From the NCBI GenBank assembly GCA_947497635.1, contig CANMHZ010000045.1, forward strand, positions 1 to 8,150: a stretch of DNA of 8,150 nucleotides, given 5' to 3'. The notes beneath the pieces were generated by a model, which saw only the letters and a list, made by a program, of their open reading frames with translations, had not been told where the DNA came from and ran no database searches. Both the position numbers and the translations under genes were made by a program. The stretch is from Helicobacteraceae bacterium. Its GTDB lineage: Bacteria; Campylobacterota; Campylobacteria; Campylobacterales; Sulfurimonadaceae. Below, in pieces: positions 1 through 6,238 of this stretch (the first letter of the stretch is position 1; the number at the start of each line of letters is the position of its first letter).

Positions 1-2
1 AT

Positions 3-1139
3 ATTATTTTGGAATTGGTACGAAGTCGTAAAATGCTTCAGATTAAAACCGAAGAAATCGAAGAGAGCGAAAGATTTTATCGTACGATTTTTTCTTCCGT
101 GCATGAAGCAATCTTGATTTTGGAAAATCATACCATTGTGGATTGTAATGATTTGGCATTAGCCTTGTTTGAGATGAGCAGAGAAGAATTGATGGGCAAA
201 GATATTTTTACTTTGCCGTATGCTATCGAATGTAGAGAACAGAATTTTGAGGATTCTCTTGATTTGGCGTACAAGGGGAACTATCTCACAATTCAGTGTT
301 CATTGCATCTAAAAAATCTACTTGAAGAGATTAAAATCGTCGAATTTAGTCTATCTGGGTTTGAACAAAAAGATGAAAATAAATTGGTAATGGTTGCACG
401 AGATATTACAGCACACGTAGAAGAAGAAAGAATTTATAGGATGCAAACCCGTCAAGCACAGATGGGAGAAATGATTTCCATGATTGCACACCAATGGCGA
501 CAACCTCTGGCAATTATTAACGCCATCACTTCGCGAATGCGATTAGAGGTGATGTTGTCGGATGAAGAGGATGGATTATTAATTGATGATTTGATTAAGA
601 TTGAACAGCAATGTACCCATCTTTCTCAAACCATTTCTGATTATAGAGACTTTTTTCGTCCCGATAAACCTAAAGAATATTTCAATATTTCTGTTCTTAT
701 TCATAATGCGATAAGTTTGATGGATCAGACGTTAAAAAATCATGGAATTATGGTCGAAACAGTATTGAAATATGATTCCAATCTTTTAACCTACCGTAAT
801 GAAATTCTTCAAGTCCTTATGGCATTATTGAAAAATTAATTAGATGCGTTTGTTGAAAAGCAAATTACAAATGGAGAAATTTCAATTACACTTGATAAGG
901 ATATTAACTACTGTATTATCAAAATTCGCGATAATGCGGGGGGAATTTCCTCTGAAGTTATCAATAAGCTTTTTATCCCTTATTTTACGACAAAGACAAA
1001 AAGCAATGGTACAGGTCTGGGTCTTTATATGAGTAGGACGATTATTCACGATCACTGCAATGGAGTGTTAGAAGTAGAAAGCGAACGTTCAGAAGCTATT
1101 TTTACGATTAAATTACCATTGGAGAACGGTAGATTATGA
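3..1139 (+). pseudogene. PAS-containing sensor histidine kinase, 5'-truncated by window edge and interrupted by an in-frame stop
   Basis: The frame is open from the left edge, so the true start lies outside the window; the TTG at 9 is merely the first start-like codon. Counted from that TTG, residues 1-20 are charged and coiled-coil-like, about 22-135 form a PAS domain ending in the typical DIT, and 148-215 form the dimerisation/phosphoacceptor helices with H161 in HQWRQPL. The ATPase domain begins, and at its N-box (LLKN, N276) a TAA at 837-839 ends the frame. The same frame then stays open for about 100 codons (840-1136) and encodes the remaining boxes: DNAGG (G1), PYFTTK (F) and GTGLGLYMS (G2). 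It stops at TGA 1137-1139, overlapping the next start as ATGA. No indel is needed, so one substitution explains the break. It is probably a recent nonsense mutation or an assembly error, with readthrough less likely. The truncated product could not bind ATP. It is paralogous to the kinase at 3076-5223. Confidence 0.8.
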
Positions 1140-1591
1140 GCCTAAAAGAGACATTGGATCAGCTTGCTTTTTACGCTAAAGGGATGCGAGTATTGTATGT
1201 GGAAGATGAGAACCAAATCCGTGAAAATACGCAGTTGCTTCTCAGTAAAATTTTTTCCGATGTGCAAACAGCTACTAATGGAAATCAAGGGTTAGCTCTG
1301 TACCAAAGTAGCTCGTTCGATTTAGTTATTACGGATATTTTGATGCCGGAAATGAATGGGGTCGCTATGATTCGAAAAATAAAAGAGTTAACTCCATCCC
1401 AGCCTTTTATTGTTACCTCTGCTTGTGAAGAGAGTAATTATTTAGTGGATCTCATTAATTTAGGAGTGGCTCAGTTTCTTATAAAACCCATGAAAACCGA
1501 TCAAATTATCAAAATTCTTAATGAAGTCGTTCAAAACATTTATAATGGTCGAATTCGTGATGGACGAAAAGTGAAAGAGTTTAAAGATTGA
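1136..1591 (+). CDS. Single-domain response regulator (receiver only)
   Basis: The 151-residue protein is one CheY-like receiver domain after a leader of about 16 residues, with no DNA-binding or enzymatic output domain. The phosphorylation site is complete: acidic pair E23-D24, phosphoacceptor D67 in ITDILMP, switch residue T94 in VTSA, and K117 in the KP pair. The last 15-20 residues are a short basic tail. The ATG overlaps the upstream kinase stop as ATGA and follows GGAGAA (1121-1126) at a 9-base spacing, which fixes the start and implies translational coupling. The next gene begins one base after its TGA. Such stand-alone receivers act by binding a partner or as phosphate shuttles between kinases and another regulator. 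Here the natural donors are the two HQWRQPL kinases of the same operon (inference). Its target is not shown by the sequence. Confidence 0.93.
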   Translation: MSLKETLDQLAFYAKGMRVLYVEDENQIRENTQLLLSKIFSDVQTATNGNQGLALYQSSSFDLVITDILMPEMNGVAMIRKIKELTPSQPFIVTSACEESNYLVDLINLGVAQFLIKPMKTDQIIKILNEVVQNIYNGRIRDGRKVKEFKD

Positions 1592-1592
1592 A

Positions 1593-3095
1593 ATGAATAC
1601 TAATATTGAAGAGTTAATGCAATTAGGTCGGGATGTAAAGATCTTGTATGTTGAGGATAATAAAGGACTTCGGGAAAGTATAGTCGGTTTATTGGCAAAA
1701 TTTTTCCCTCATCTGGATTACGCTGATAATGCTGAGATGGGATACAAACGTTACCGCGAACATGCTCCTGATATTCTTTTGACGGATATTAAAATGTCGG
1801 GAATGAGTGGATTTGATCTAGCAAAAATGATAAAAGCGGATAACCGTGATGTTCGGATACTTTTTATTTCTGCTTTTGATGAAAAAGAATATTTGTACGA
1901 AGCTATTGAAATAGGAACGTTTCGTTATCTTTCCAAACCGACAAAAGTTCCTGTTCTGATTACAGCACTGCACGCTGCTGTCCTTGAAATTAGTAATGAA
2001 CGTCACAAGCGGATTTTTGAAAAGCAGATGAACGATATTTTTAATTATCAAAATAATCTTCTCGTGATGTTAGATCAAGAAAAGCCTATTCTTGTTAATC
2101 AGCAATTTCTTGATTTTTTTGATGTAAAGAACCTTGATGAATTTATGCAGTTACAGGGTGGACTTACACAATTACTTTTAAAACATCAAGGCTTCTTATA
2201 TCCAACATCAGAGTCTGGTTGGTTTGAAACAGCACTCCAAAACCCAGGCAAGCTTTTTCATACTAAAATACTTAATCGTGATGGGGAAGCTCGGCATTTG
2301 ATAATGAAGCTTCGGACAATTCCTGATAAAGTAGGATTTGTAATACTCTCATTTGATGATATTTCTGATCTTAATTTAATGATGATTTTTGATGAAAATA
2401 CAGCTAAAAGTGATCAAAAATCAAAAGATTGTACGGCAGTTGTAAAACTGATGAATGTGATAAAAGAAAATTCTTCCGAAGTCAAGCTACATAATTTTTA
2501 TCGCGGTTTGACGATTGTGAATAGTGCTGTTCTACTTAAAACGGAAGAAAACAAAATCGTCCTAAAAACAGCTTATTCGCAACTCAAAGCTATTAAGATG
2601 GCAAAAAGCATAACGATCTCTTCGGAGCTTTTTCCTTACAGTGTTTTGTGTAAAGTTGCTAATACAATTAATTTTGATGAACAAACTGTGAGCTTTTCGG
2701 ATATGCAATTTATCCATGAAAGTGCAGATCATCGTGTTAATATTCGTCTCGAACTTGATGAAGAACGTCATAGTGTTACACTATTTCGTAATGATATAAA
2801 GTATCTTGGTAGAACACGGATTGTTGATATCTCTATTTGTTCGGTTAAAGTCGAATTAGATGCTATGCCAGCTGGTTTTGAGGTAGATGAGATAGTTAGA
2901 ATATCCATAGTGTTGGAAACCGATAAACAGCCGCTTAGTCTTTCTATTAAAGGCAGAGTTTATCGGATTGACACTTTTTCTAAAAGTTTTCATATTGTAT
3001 TCCTGTTTGAACTCTCATCGGTATATCATGATAAATTACTTGATTACATTGCCAAACGCCAATTGGAGCTCATTCGTGAATTCAGAGCGCTTTAA
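1593..3095 (+). CDS. Response regulator with receiver, PAS-like, YcgR-type barrel and C-terminal PilZ domains (predicted c-di-GMP effector)
   Basis: The 500-residue protein has an N-terminal receiver (about 13-130) with acidic pair E21-D22, phosphoacceptor D65 in LLTDIKMSG, S93 at the Thr/Ser switch and K115 in SKP. A helical linker leads to a PAS-like segment (about 152-262; NLLVML, then NQQFLDFF, ending FDDISD). Residues 295-378 resemble the split-barrel domain that precedes PilZ in YcgR-like proteins. The PilZ domain follows, with R381-V-N-I-R385 matching the RxxxR c-di-GMP loop and D412-I-S-I-C-S417 at the place of D/NxSxxG. The final Gly of that motif is Ser. The C-terminus (KRQLELIREF) is a helix usual in PilZ proteins. 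No membrane segment is seen. It starts one base after the upstream TGA. It probably couples a two-component signal to c-di-GMP level in controlling motility or attachment (inference). The receiver and PilZ calls are firm; the PAS and YcgR-type calls are moderate. Confidence 0.88.
   Translation: MNTNIEELMQLGRDVKILYVEDNKGLRESIVGLLAKFFPHLDYADNAEMGYKRYREHAPDILLTDIKMSGMSGFDLAKMIKADNRDVRILFISAFDEKEYLYEAIEIGTFRYLSKPTKVPVLITALHAAVLEISNERHKRIFEKQMNDIFNYQNNLLVMLDQEKPILVNQQFLDFFDVKNLDEFMQLQGGLTQLLLKHQGFLYPTSESGWFETALQNPGKLFHTKILNRDGEARHLIMKLRTIPDKVGFVILSFDDISDLNLMMIFDENTAKSDQKSKDCTAVVKLMNVIKENSSEVKLHNFYRGLTIVNSAVLLKTEENKIVLKTAYSQLKAIKMAKSITISSELFPYSVLCKVANTINFDEQTVSFSDMQFIHESADHRVNIRLELDEERHSVTLFRNDIKYLGRTRIVDISICSVKVELDAMPAGFEVDEIVRISIVLETDKQPLSLSIKGRVYRIDTFSKSFHIVFLFELSSVYHDKLLDYIAKRQLELIREFRAL
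3065..3068 (+). promoter_or_regulatory. Shine-Dalgarno GGAG that decides the CHASE kinase start
   Basis: GGAG lies 7 bases before an in-frame GTG at 3076, inside the 3' end of the preceding PilZ gene. No comparable purine-rich site precedes the in-frame ATGs at 3028 or 3118, so GTG 3076 is preferred. The two genes then overlap by 20 bases, in keeping with the tight packing of the operon. Confidence 0.5.
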
Positions 3096-5223
3096 TATAC
3101 TATCTTCTCGTACTATTATGGAATTATTTCAATCCACTATGATTGCTTGGATCGCCTTTTTTATTGCTCTTGGAATAACGTTTTTGTTGTGGTCGAATGC
3201 GCAAAACGATGCTATGGAGGAGGCTAAAAATCGTTTTGCTAGATCTAATCTTGATATGATTCATAAAATTAATAATAGGATGGAGACGTATGCAAATGCA
3301 CTGCAAAGCGGTACTGCATTATTAAATACTGTAGAGAAAATGAATCGTAAAAAATGGAATATTTATTTTTCAAGCCTAGAGATAGCAGAACATTATCCAG
3401 GATTTCAGGGAATTGGATTTTCAAAAGTCATCCCTTCCAATCAACTTTCTGAGCATATTGTTCAAATGCGTAGAGAAGGATTGTTAGACTATGGAATTAA
3501 ACCGTTCGAAAAACGGGCGGAATATCATTCTATTATCTATCTTGAACCATTGGATGAGAGGAATAAACGGGCTATCGGATACGATATGTTTACCAACCCT
3601 ATTCGCAAAAGTGCCATGATACGTGCGCGGGATACTGGGGAGGTTACTCTTTCAGGTAAAGTTACGCTAGTTCAAGAAAATGAGACCAATATTCAAGTCG
3701 GTTTTCTAATGTACGTACCGTTCTATCATGAACAAGACGAATTTATAACGCAAGAGCATAAAAAGAAATATTTTGAAGGCTTTGTCTATGCCCCTTTTCG
3801 TGCCAATGATCTGATGCTTGAAATTCTTGCTCACAAAGATCCTAACATAGCGGTGAAACTCTATGATGGGACATCCGTTAACGAGGAGAATCTTCTGTAT
3901 CAAAGTGATAATTTTATCAAGAATAAACCACTCTTTGCCGCAAGTATTCCGATTGAAATGTATGGACGAATTTGGACGGTTGTTTTTCAAACACAACCAT
4001 CTTTTAAAGCAACGATTGATAGCGATAATTCTCGATTGATCATACTGGCAGGCTTACCCATATCTTTGCTTTTATTGCTTACGGGTCTCTCTTTTTCTCA
4101 AACAGTAAAGCGAGCAAAAATCATGGCTCGTAAAATGACTTCGGAAATTAGAGCTCTTAACAATGAACTCGAAACCATCATAGATACCGCGCCAAATCCC
4201 ATAATTTTACATACACAAGATGGTACGATTATAAAAATCAACAAAGCATGGAGAGACAGCTGCGGATATAACATCGAAGAAACCCCCACCACGGATATTT
4301 GGGTCGATAAATCGTATAAAGAAAATCATGAAAAAGTCAAAGAGTATATCCGTTCTTTGTTTACGATTACCGAAAAAGTAGATGAAGGGGAGTTTTCATT
4401 TTACAGCAAAGCAGGAGAAAAAATAACATGGCAGTTCAGTTCAGCTCCCTTTGGGGTAATTGATGGAAAAAAAGCCGTTATCTCCTCTGCGATGGATGTG
4501 ACGGAACTCAAAAATAAAGATGATTTGATGATGATGCAGTCGCGTCATGCAGCGATGGGAGAGATGATTAATATGATCTCCCATCAATGGCGACAGCCTC
4601 TAGCCTCAGTCACCGCGATTTCTGGATTATTAAATCTGGAAGTAATGATGGATCAATATGACAAAAATCATTTTACTCAAAAGCTTGATCTTATCAGCGA
4701 TATTGCATTGGAACTTTCCAATACAATAAACGATTTTAGGAATTTTTTCAAAGAAGATAAGATGAAAGAATCAACAACTTGGAAAGAACTTGTTGAGGGG
4801 AGCCTTGCTTTGATTAAACCTGTTTTGATTAGTAAATTGATTACGGTGGAAACAGCTTTCCCTGAAAATGATCTCTTTACGACGTATCCGCGTGAAATAC
4901 GACAAGTTATTCTCAATTTAATCAAAAATGCAGAAGATGCGTTGGTCGATAATATGACAGCTGAACCAACGATATGGATTCGAACAATGCGTGAAGGAAC
5001 GATGAGATGCTTAGAAATAGAAGATAATGCTGGTGGAATAGCAGAAGAGATTATCAAACACATTTTTGATCCATATTTTAGTACAAAAATGGAAAAAAAT
5101 GGGACAGGGATCGGATTGTATATGTCTAAAACAATGGTAGAGAAGCATGGTAATGGATTTTTAAATGTTTATAACACTGTACGCGGGGCTTGTTTTAGAA
5201 TTTCTTTTCCAATAAAGGGCTAA
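3076..5223 (+). CDS. Membrane sensor histidine kinase: CHASE - PAS - HisKA - HATPase
   Basis: Read from GTG 3076 the protein has 715 residues; ATG 3118 (701 residues) is the alternative. One membrane helix (about 21-41) is followed by a periplasmic region to about 318 resembling a CHASE domain, with GFQGIGFS, the EYHSIIYLEP stretch and GYDMFTNPIR. A second membrane helix (about 320-342) and a short coiled coil lead to a PAS domain (about 368-480). The phosphoacceptor helix holds H503 in SHQWRQPLA. The ATPase domain has an intact N-box (NLIKNAEDAL, N618), G1 (DNAGG, 650-654), an F region (FDPYFSTK) and G2 (GTGIGLYMS, from 676). CHASE domains bind small extracellular ligands in characterised kinases; this ligand is unknown. 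The H-box through ATPase region closely parallels the broken kinase at 3-1139, so they are paralogs. The likely phosphate acceptors are the receivers at 1136 and 1593 (inference from operon position). It ends in tandem stops TAATGA. Confidence 0.92.
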   Translation: MNSERFNILSSRTIMELFQSTMIAWIAFFIALGITFLLWSNAQNDAMEEAKNRFARSNLDMIHKINNRMETYANALQSGTALLNTVEKMNRKKWNIYFSSLEIAEHYPGFQGIGFSKVIPSNQLSEHIVQMRREGLLDYGIKPFEKRAEYHSIIYLEPLDERNKRAIGYDMFTNPIRKSAMIRARDTGEVTLSGKVTLVQENETNIQVGFLMYVPFYHEQDEFITQEHKKKYFEGFVYAPFRANDLMLEILAHKDPNIAVKLYDGTSVNEENLLYQSDNFIKNKPLFAASIPIEMYGRIWTVVFQTQPSFKATIDSDNSRLIILAGLPISLLLLLTGLSFSQTVKRAKIMARKMTSEIRALNNELETIIDTAPNPIILHTQDGTIIKINKAWRDSCGYNIEETPTTDIWVDKSYKENHEKVKEYIRSLFTITEKVDEGEFSFYSKAGEKITWQFSSAPFGVIDGKKAVISSAMDVTELKNKDDLMMMQSRHAAMGEMINMISHQWRQPLASVTAISGLLNLEVMMDQYDKNHFTQKLDLISDIALELSNTINDFRNFFKEDKMKESTTWKELVEGSLALIKPVLISKLITVETAFPENDLFTTYPREIRQVILNLIKNAEDALVDNMTAEPTIWIRTMREGTMRCLEIEDNAGGIAEEIIKHIFDPYFSTKMEKNGTGIGLYMSKTMVEKHGNGFLNVYNTVRGACFRISFPIKG

Positions 5224-5246
5224 TGACGAAGTTTGGACGAAAGAAT

Positions 5247-5271
5247 ATATAAAATTTAAGTCATTTTATAT
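5247..5271. repeat. Perfect AT-only inverted repeat upstream of the CheW-CZB gene
   Basis: ATATAAAAT (5247-5255) and ATTTTATAT (5263-5271) are perfect 9-base reverse complements around a 7-base spacer TTAAGTC. With no GC in the stem and no following T-run it is a poor intrinsic terminator. Its right arm overlaps the likely -10 element, so it could be an operator, though AT-rich intergenic DNA yields such repeats by chance. Confidence 0.45.
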
Positions 5272-5274
5272 GAT
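5269..5274 (+). promoter_or_regulatory. Probable -10 element of the CheW-CZB promoter
   Basis: TATGAT differs from TATAAT at one base and would start transcription near 5281. A strong Shine-Dalgarno AAGGA (5297-5301) then lies 5 bases before ATG 5307. No TTGACA-like -35 is seen at the usual distance; housekeeping promoters of Campylobacterota often lack one. The 83-base gap after the kinase operon also argues for a separate promoter here. Confidence 0.4.
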
Positions 5275-5306
5275 AAAATATCTCCATACAAAAGAGAAGG
5301 AACGTC

Positions 5307-6110
5307 ATGAAGGAAGATTATATTATTTTTGCAGTAGGTGAGTGTGATTACGCAATTGAAGTTAATAAGGTTGAACGTATACTACCAATTACGGAAATCA
5401 CGCCGATTCCTTATATGAACAAGTGTATAAAAGGGGTCATAAATTATCAAAATCACCTCCTCCCTATTATAGATTTGCGTTATATCTTCAATGTCACTGC
5501 TTATGATGAAGTGATGAAAAAATTATTCACTCAAGTACAAAATGACCATTCTGTCTGGGTTGAATCTTTTAAAAATTCGATGAGTGAGAATAGAGCGTTT
5601 AATTTGACAACAGATCATCATGCTTGTCGGTTGGGAAAATGGTTGGATAGTTTTTCTACTCACAATGAAAATATTGCCGCTATATTAAGGGAGCTTCGCC
5701 CAGCACACAAACAGCTTCATCAAATGGGTCAGGAGATTCTTGATATACGTGATCAGGATATTCACCAAGCACAAGAAATGACAGATGACCTTGTTCATAC
5801 AATTTATCAAAGCACTTCCACACAGATTAATAAACTGATTGAATGCTCTCATACCGTCTCTGATCAGCTCCAAAAGCTTTTGATATGCGTAGAAAATGAC
5901 ATATGGTTTGCATTGCAGATTGATGGAGCAAAGGATATTATCCATGTAGATAAGATAGAAATCAAGCCTATGAAGCAAGAATCTGGTACTAACGAGTTTA
6001 TACAACTTCAGGGAGTCATTGAGACGCAAGAAAATTTAGTGTTGATAATTGAGAGTATTAATGTAAAAGAACTCTCGTCTAAGAATCTTCCTACTGTCAA
6101 TATGGCGTGA
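5307..6110 (+). CDS. CheW-like coupling protein with an inserted CZB zinc-binding domain
   Basis: The 267-residue protein is soluble. Residues 4-63 are the first half of a CheW fold (DYIIFAVG at the start, then IKGVIN and LLPIIDLR). Residues about 70-182 form a helical CZB domain, the chemoreceptor zinc-binding family, with the expected ligands H81 (DHSVW), C107 (HHACRLGKW), H134 and H138 (HKQLH). C107 to H134 is 27 residues, the same spacing as C52 to H79 in E. coli DgcZ. Residues about 186-255 then give the second CheW half (LLICV, FALQIDGAKDIIHVDKIEI, IQLQGVI, LVLIIESI). CZB thus sits in the link between the two CheW subdomains. CheW joins receptors to the kinase CheA; CZB domains sense zinc or, through the ligand Cys, hypochlorous acid in characterised proteins. 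The usual NLRG-like turn is NYQN here. The neighbouring receptor also has CZB, which suggests a matched pair (inference). It has a strong ribosome site and likely its own promoter. Confidence 0.9.
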   Translation: MKEDYIIFAVGECDYAIEVNKVERILPITEITPIPYMNKCIKGVINYQNHLLPIIDLRYIFNVTAYDEVMKKLFTQVQNDHSVWVESFKNSMSENRAFNLTTDHHACRLGKWLDSFSTHNENIAAILRELRPAHKQLHQMGQEILDIRDQDIHQAQEMTDDLVHTIYQSTSTQINKLIECSHTVSDQLQKLLICVENDIWFALQIDGAKDIIHVDKIEIKPMKQESGTNEFIQLQGVIETQENLVLIIESINVKELSSKNLPTVNMA

Positions 6111-6149
6111 TCAGAACGTGTTAGCAGAGAAAAATCACAAAAAAGTCTT

Positions 6150-6163
6150 AAATTAGCTAATTT
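6150..6163. repeat. Perfect 14-base palindrome in the CheW-CZB / chemoreceptor gap
   Basis: AAATTAGCTAATTT is its own reverse complement, centred in the 128-base intergenic region. It has a purine-rich left flank and a T-rich right flank, and only a weak hairpin could extend it, so it is not a convincing terminator. Lying 87 bases before the receptor start, it could be a repressor or activator site. Apart from it and the weak promoter call, nothing else stands out in 6111-6238. Confidence 0.45.
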
Positions 6164-6189
6164 TACGTCTTTATTAAGAATAAGAACAC

Positions 6190-6195
6190 TATCAT
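6190..6195 (+). promoter_or_regulatory. Possible -10 element of the chemoreceptor promoter
   Basis: TATCAT, one mismatch from TATAAT, would give a leader of about 36 bases before ATG 6239, which has a good Shine-Dalgarno (AAGGA, 6229-6233, spacing 5). No -35 box is recognisable at the usual spacing. TAATAC at 6213-6218 is a weaker alternative that would leave almost no leader. The receptor may instead be co-transcribed with the CheW gene. Confidence 0.25.
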
Positions 6196-6238
6196 ACCTT
6201 ACTACATAAATGTAATACTTTGGTTACGAAGGATAGAG

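Noticed and set aside
837..850. Frameshift as the cause of the kinase break
   Set aside because: The downstream ATPase boxes are in the same frame as the upstream part, so only a substitution to TAA is needed.
844..1032. Open frame of 62 codons starting ATG after the premature stop
   Set aside because: It is in a different frame from the kinase; the kinase frame itself continues through this stretch and encodes recognisable ATPase boxes, so this is a shadow.
1818..2771. Minus-strand open frames opposite the receiver-PilZ gene
   Set aside because: No recognisable protein, no ribosome site, and the plus strand has clear receiver and PilZ motifs.
2968..3075. Long 5' extension of the CHASE kinase to the first in-frame ATG
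   Set aside because: It would overlap the PilZ coding region by over 120 bases with no ribosome site; the extra residues are the PilZ C-terminus read in another frame.
3124..5063. Several minus-strand open frames opposite the CHASE kinase
   Set aside because: They mirror conserved kinase coding sequence and show no domain of their own.
5224..5306. Intrinsic terminator after the kinase operon
   Set aside because: The only hairpin is AT-only with no following T-run; it fits an operator better than a terminator.
5685..6029. Minus-strand open frame of 114 codons opposite the CheW-CZB gene
   Set aside because: It lies wholly within a gene with clear CheW and CZB motifs on the plus strand, and its product looks like nothing known.
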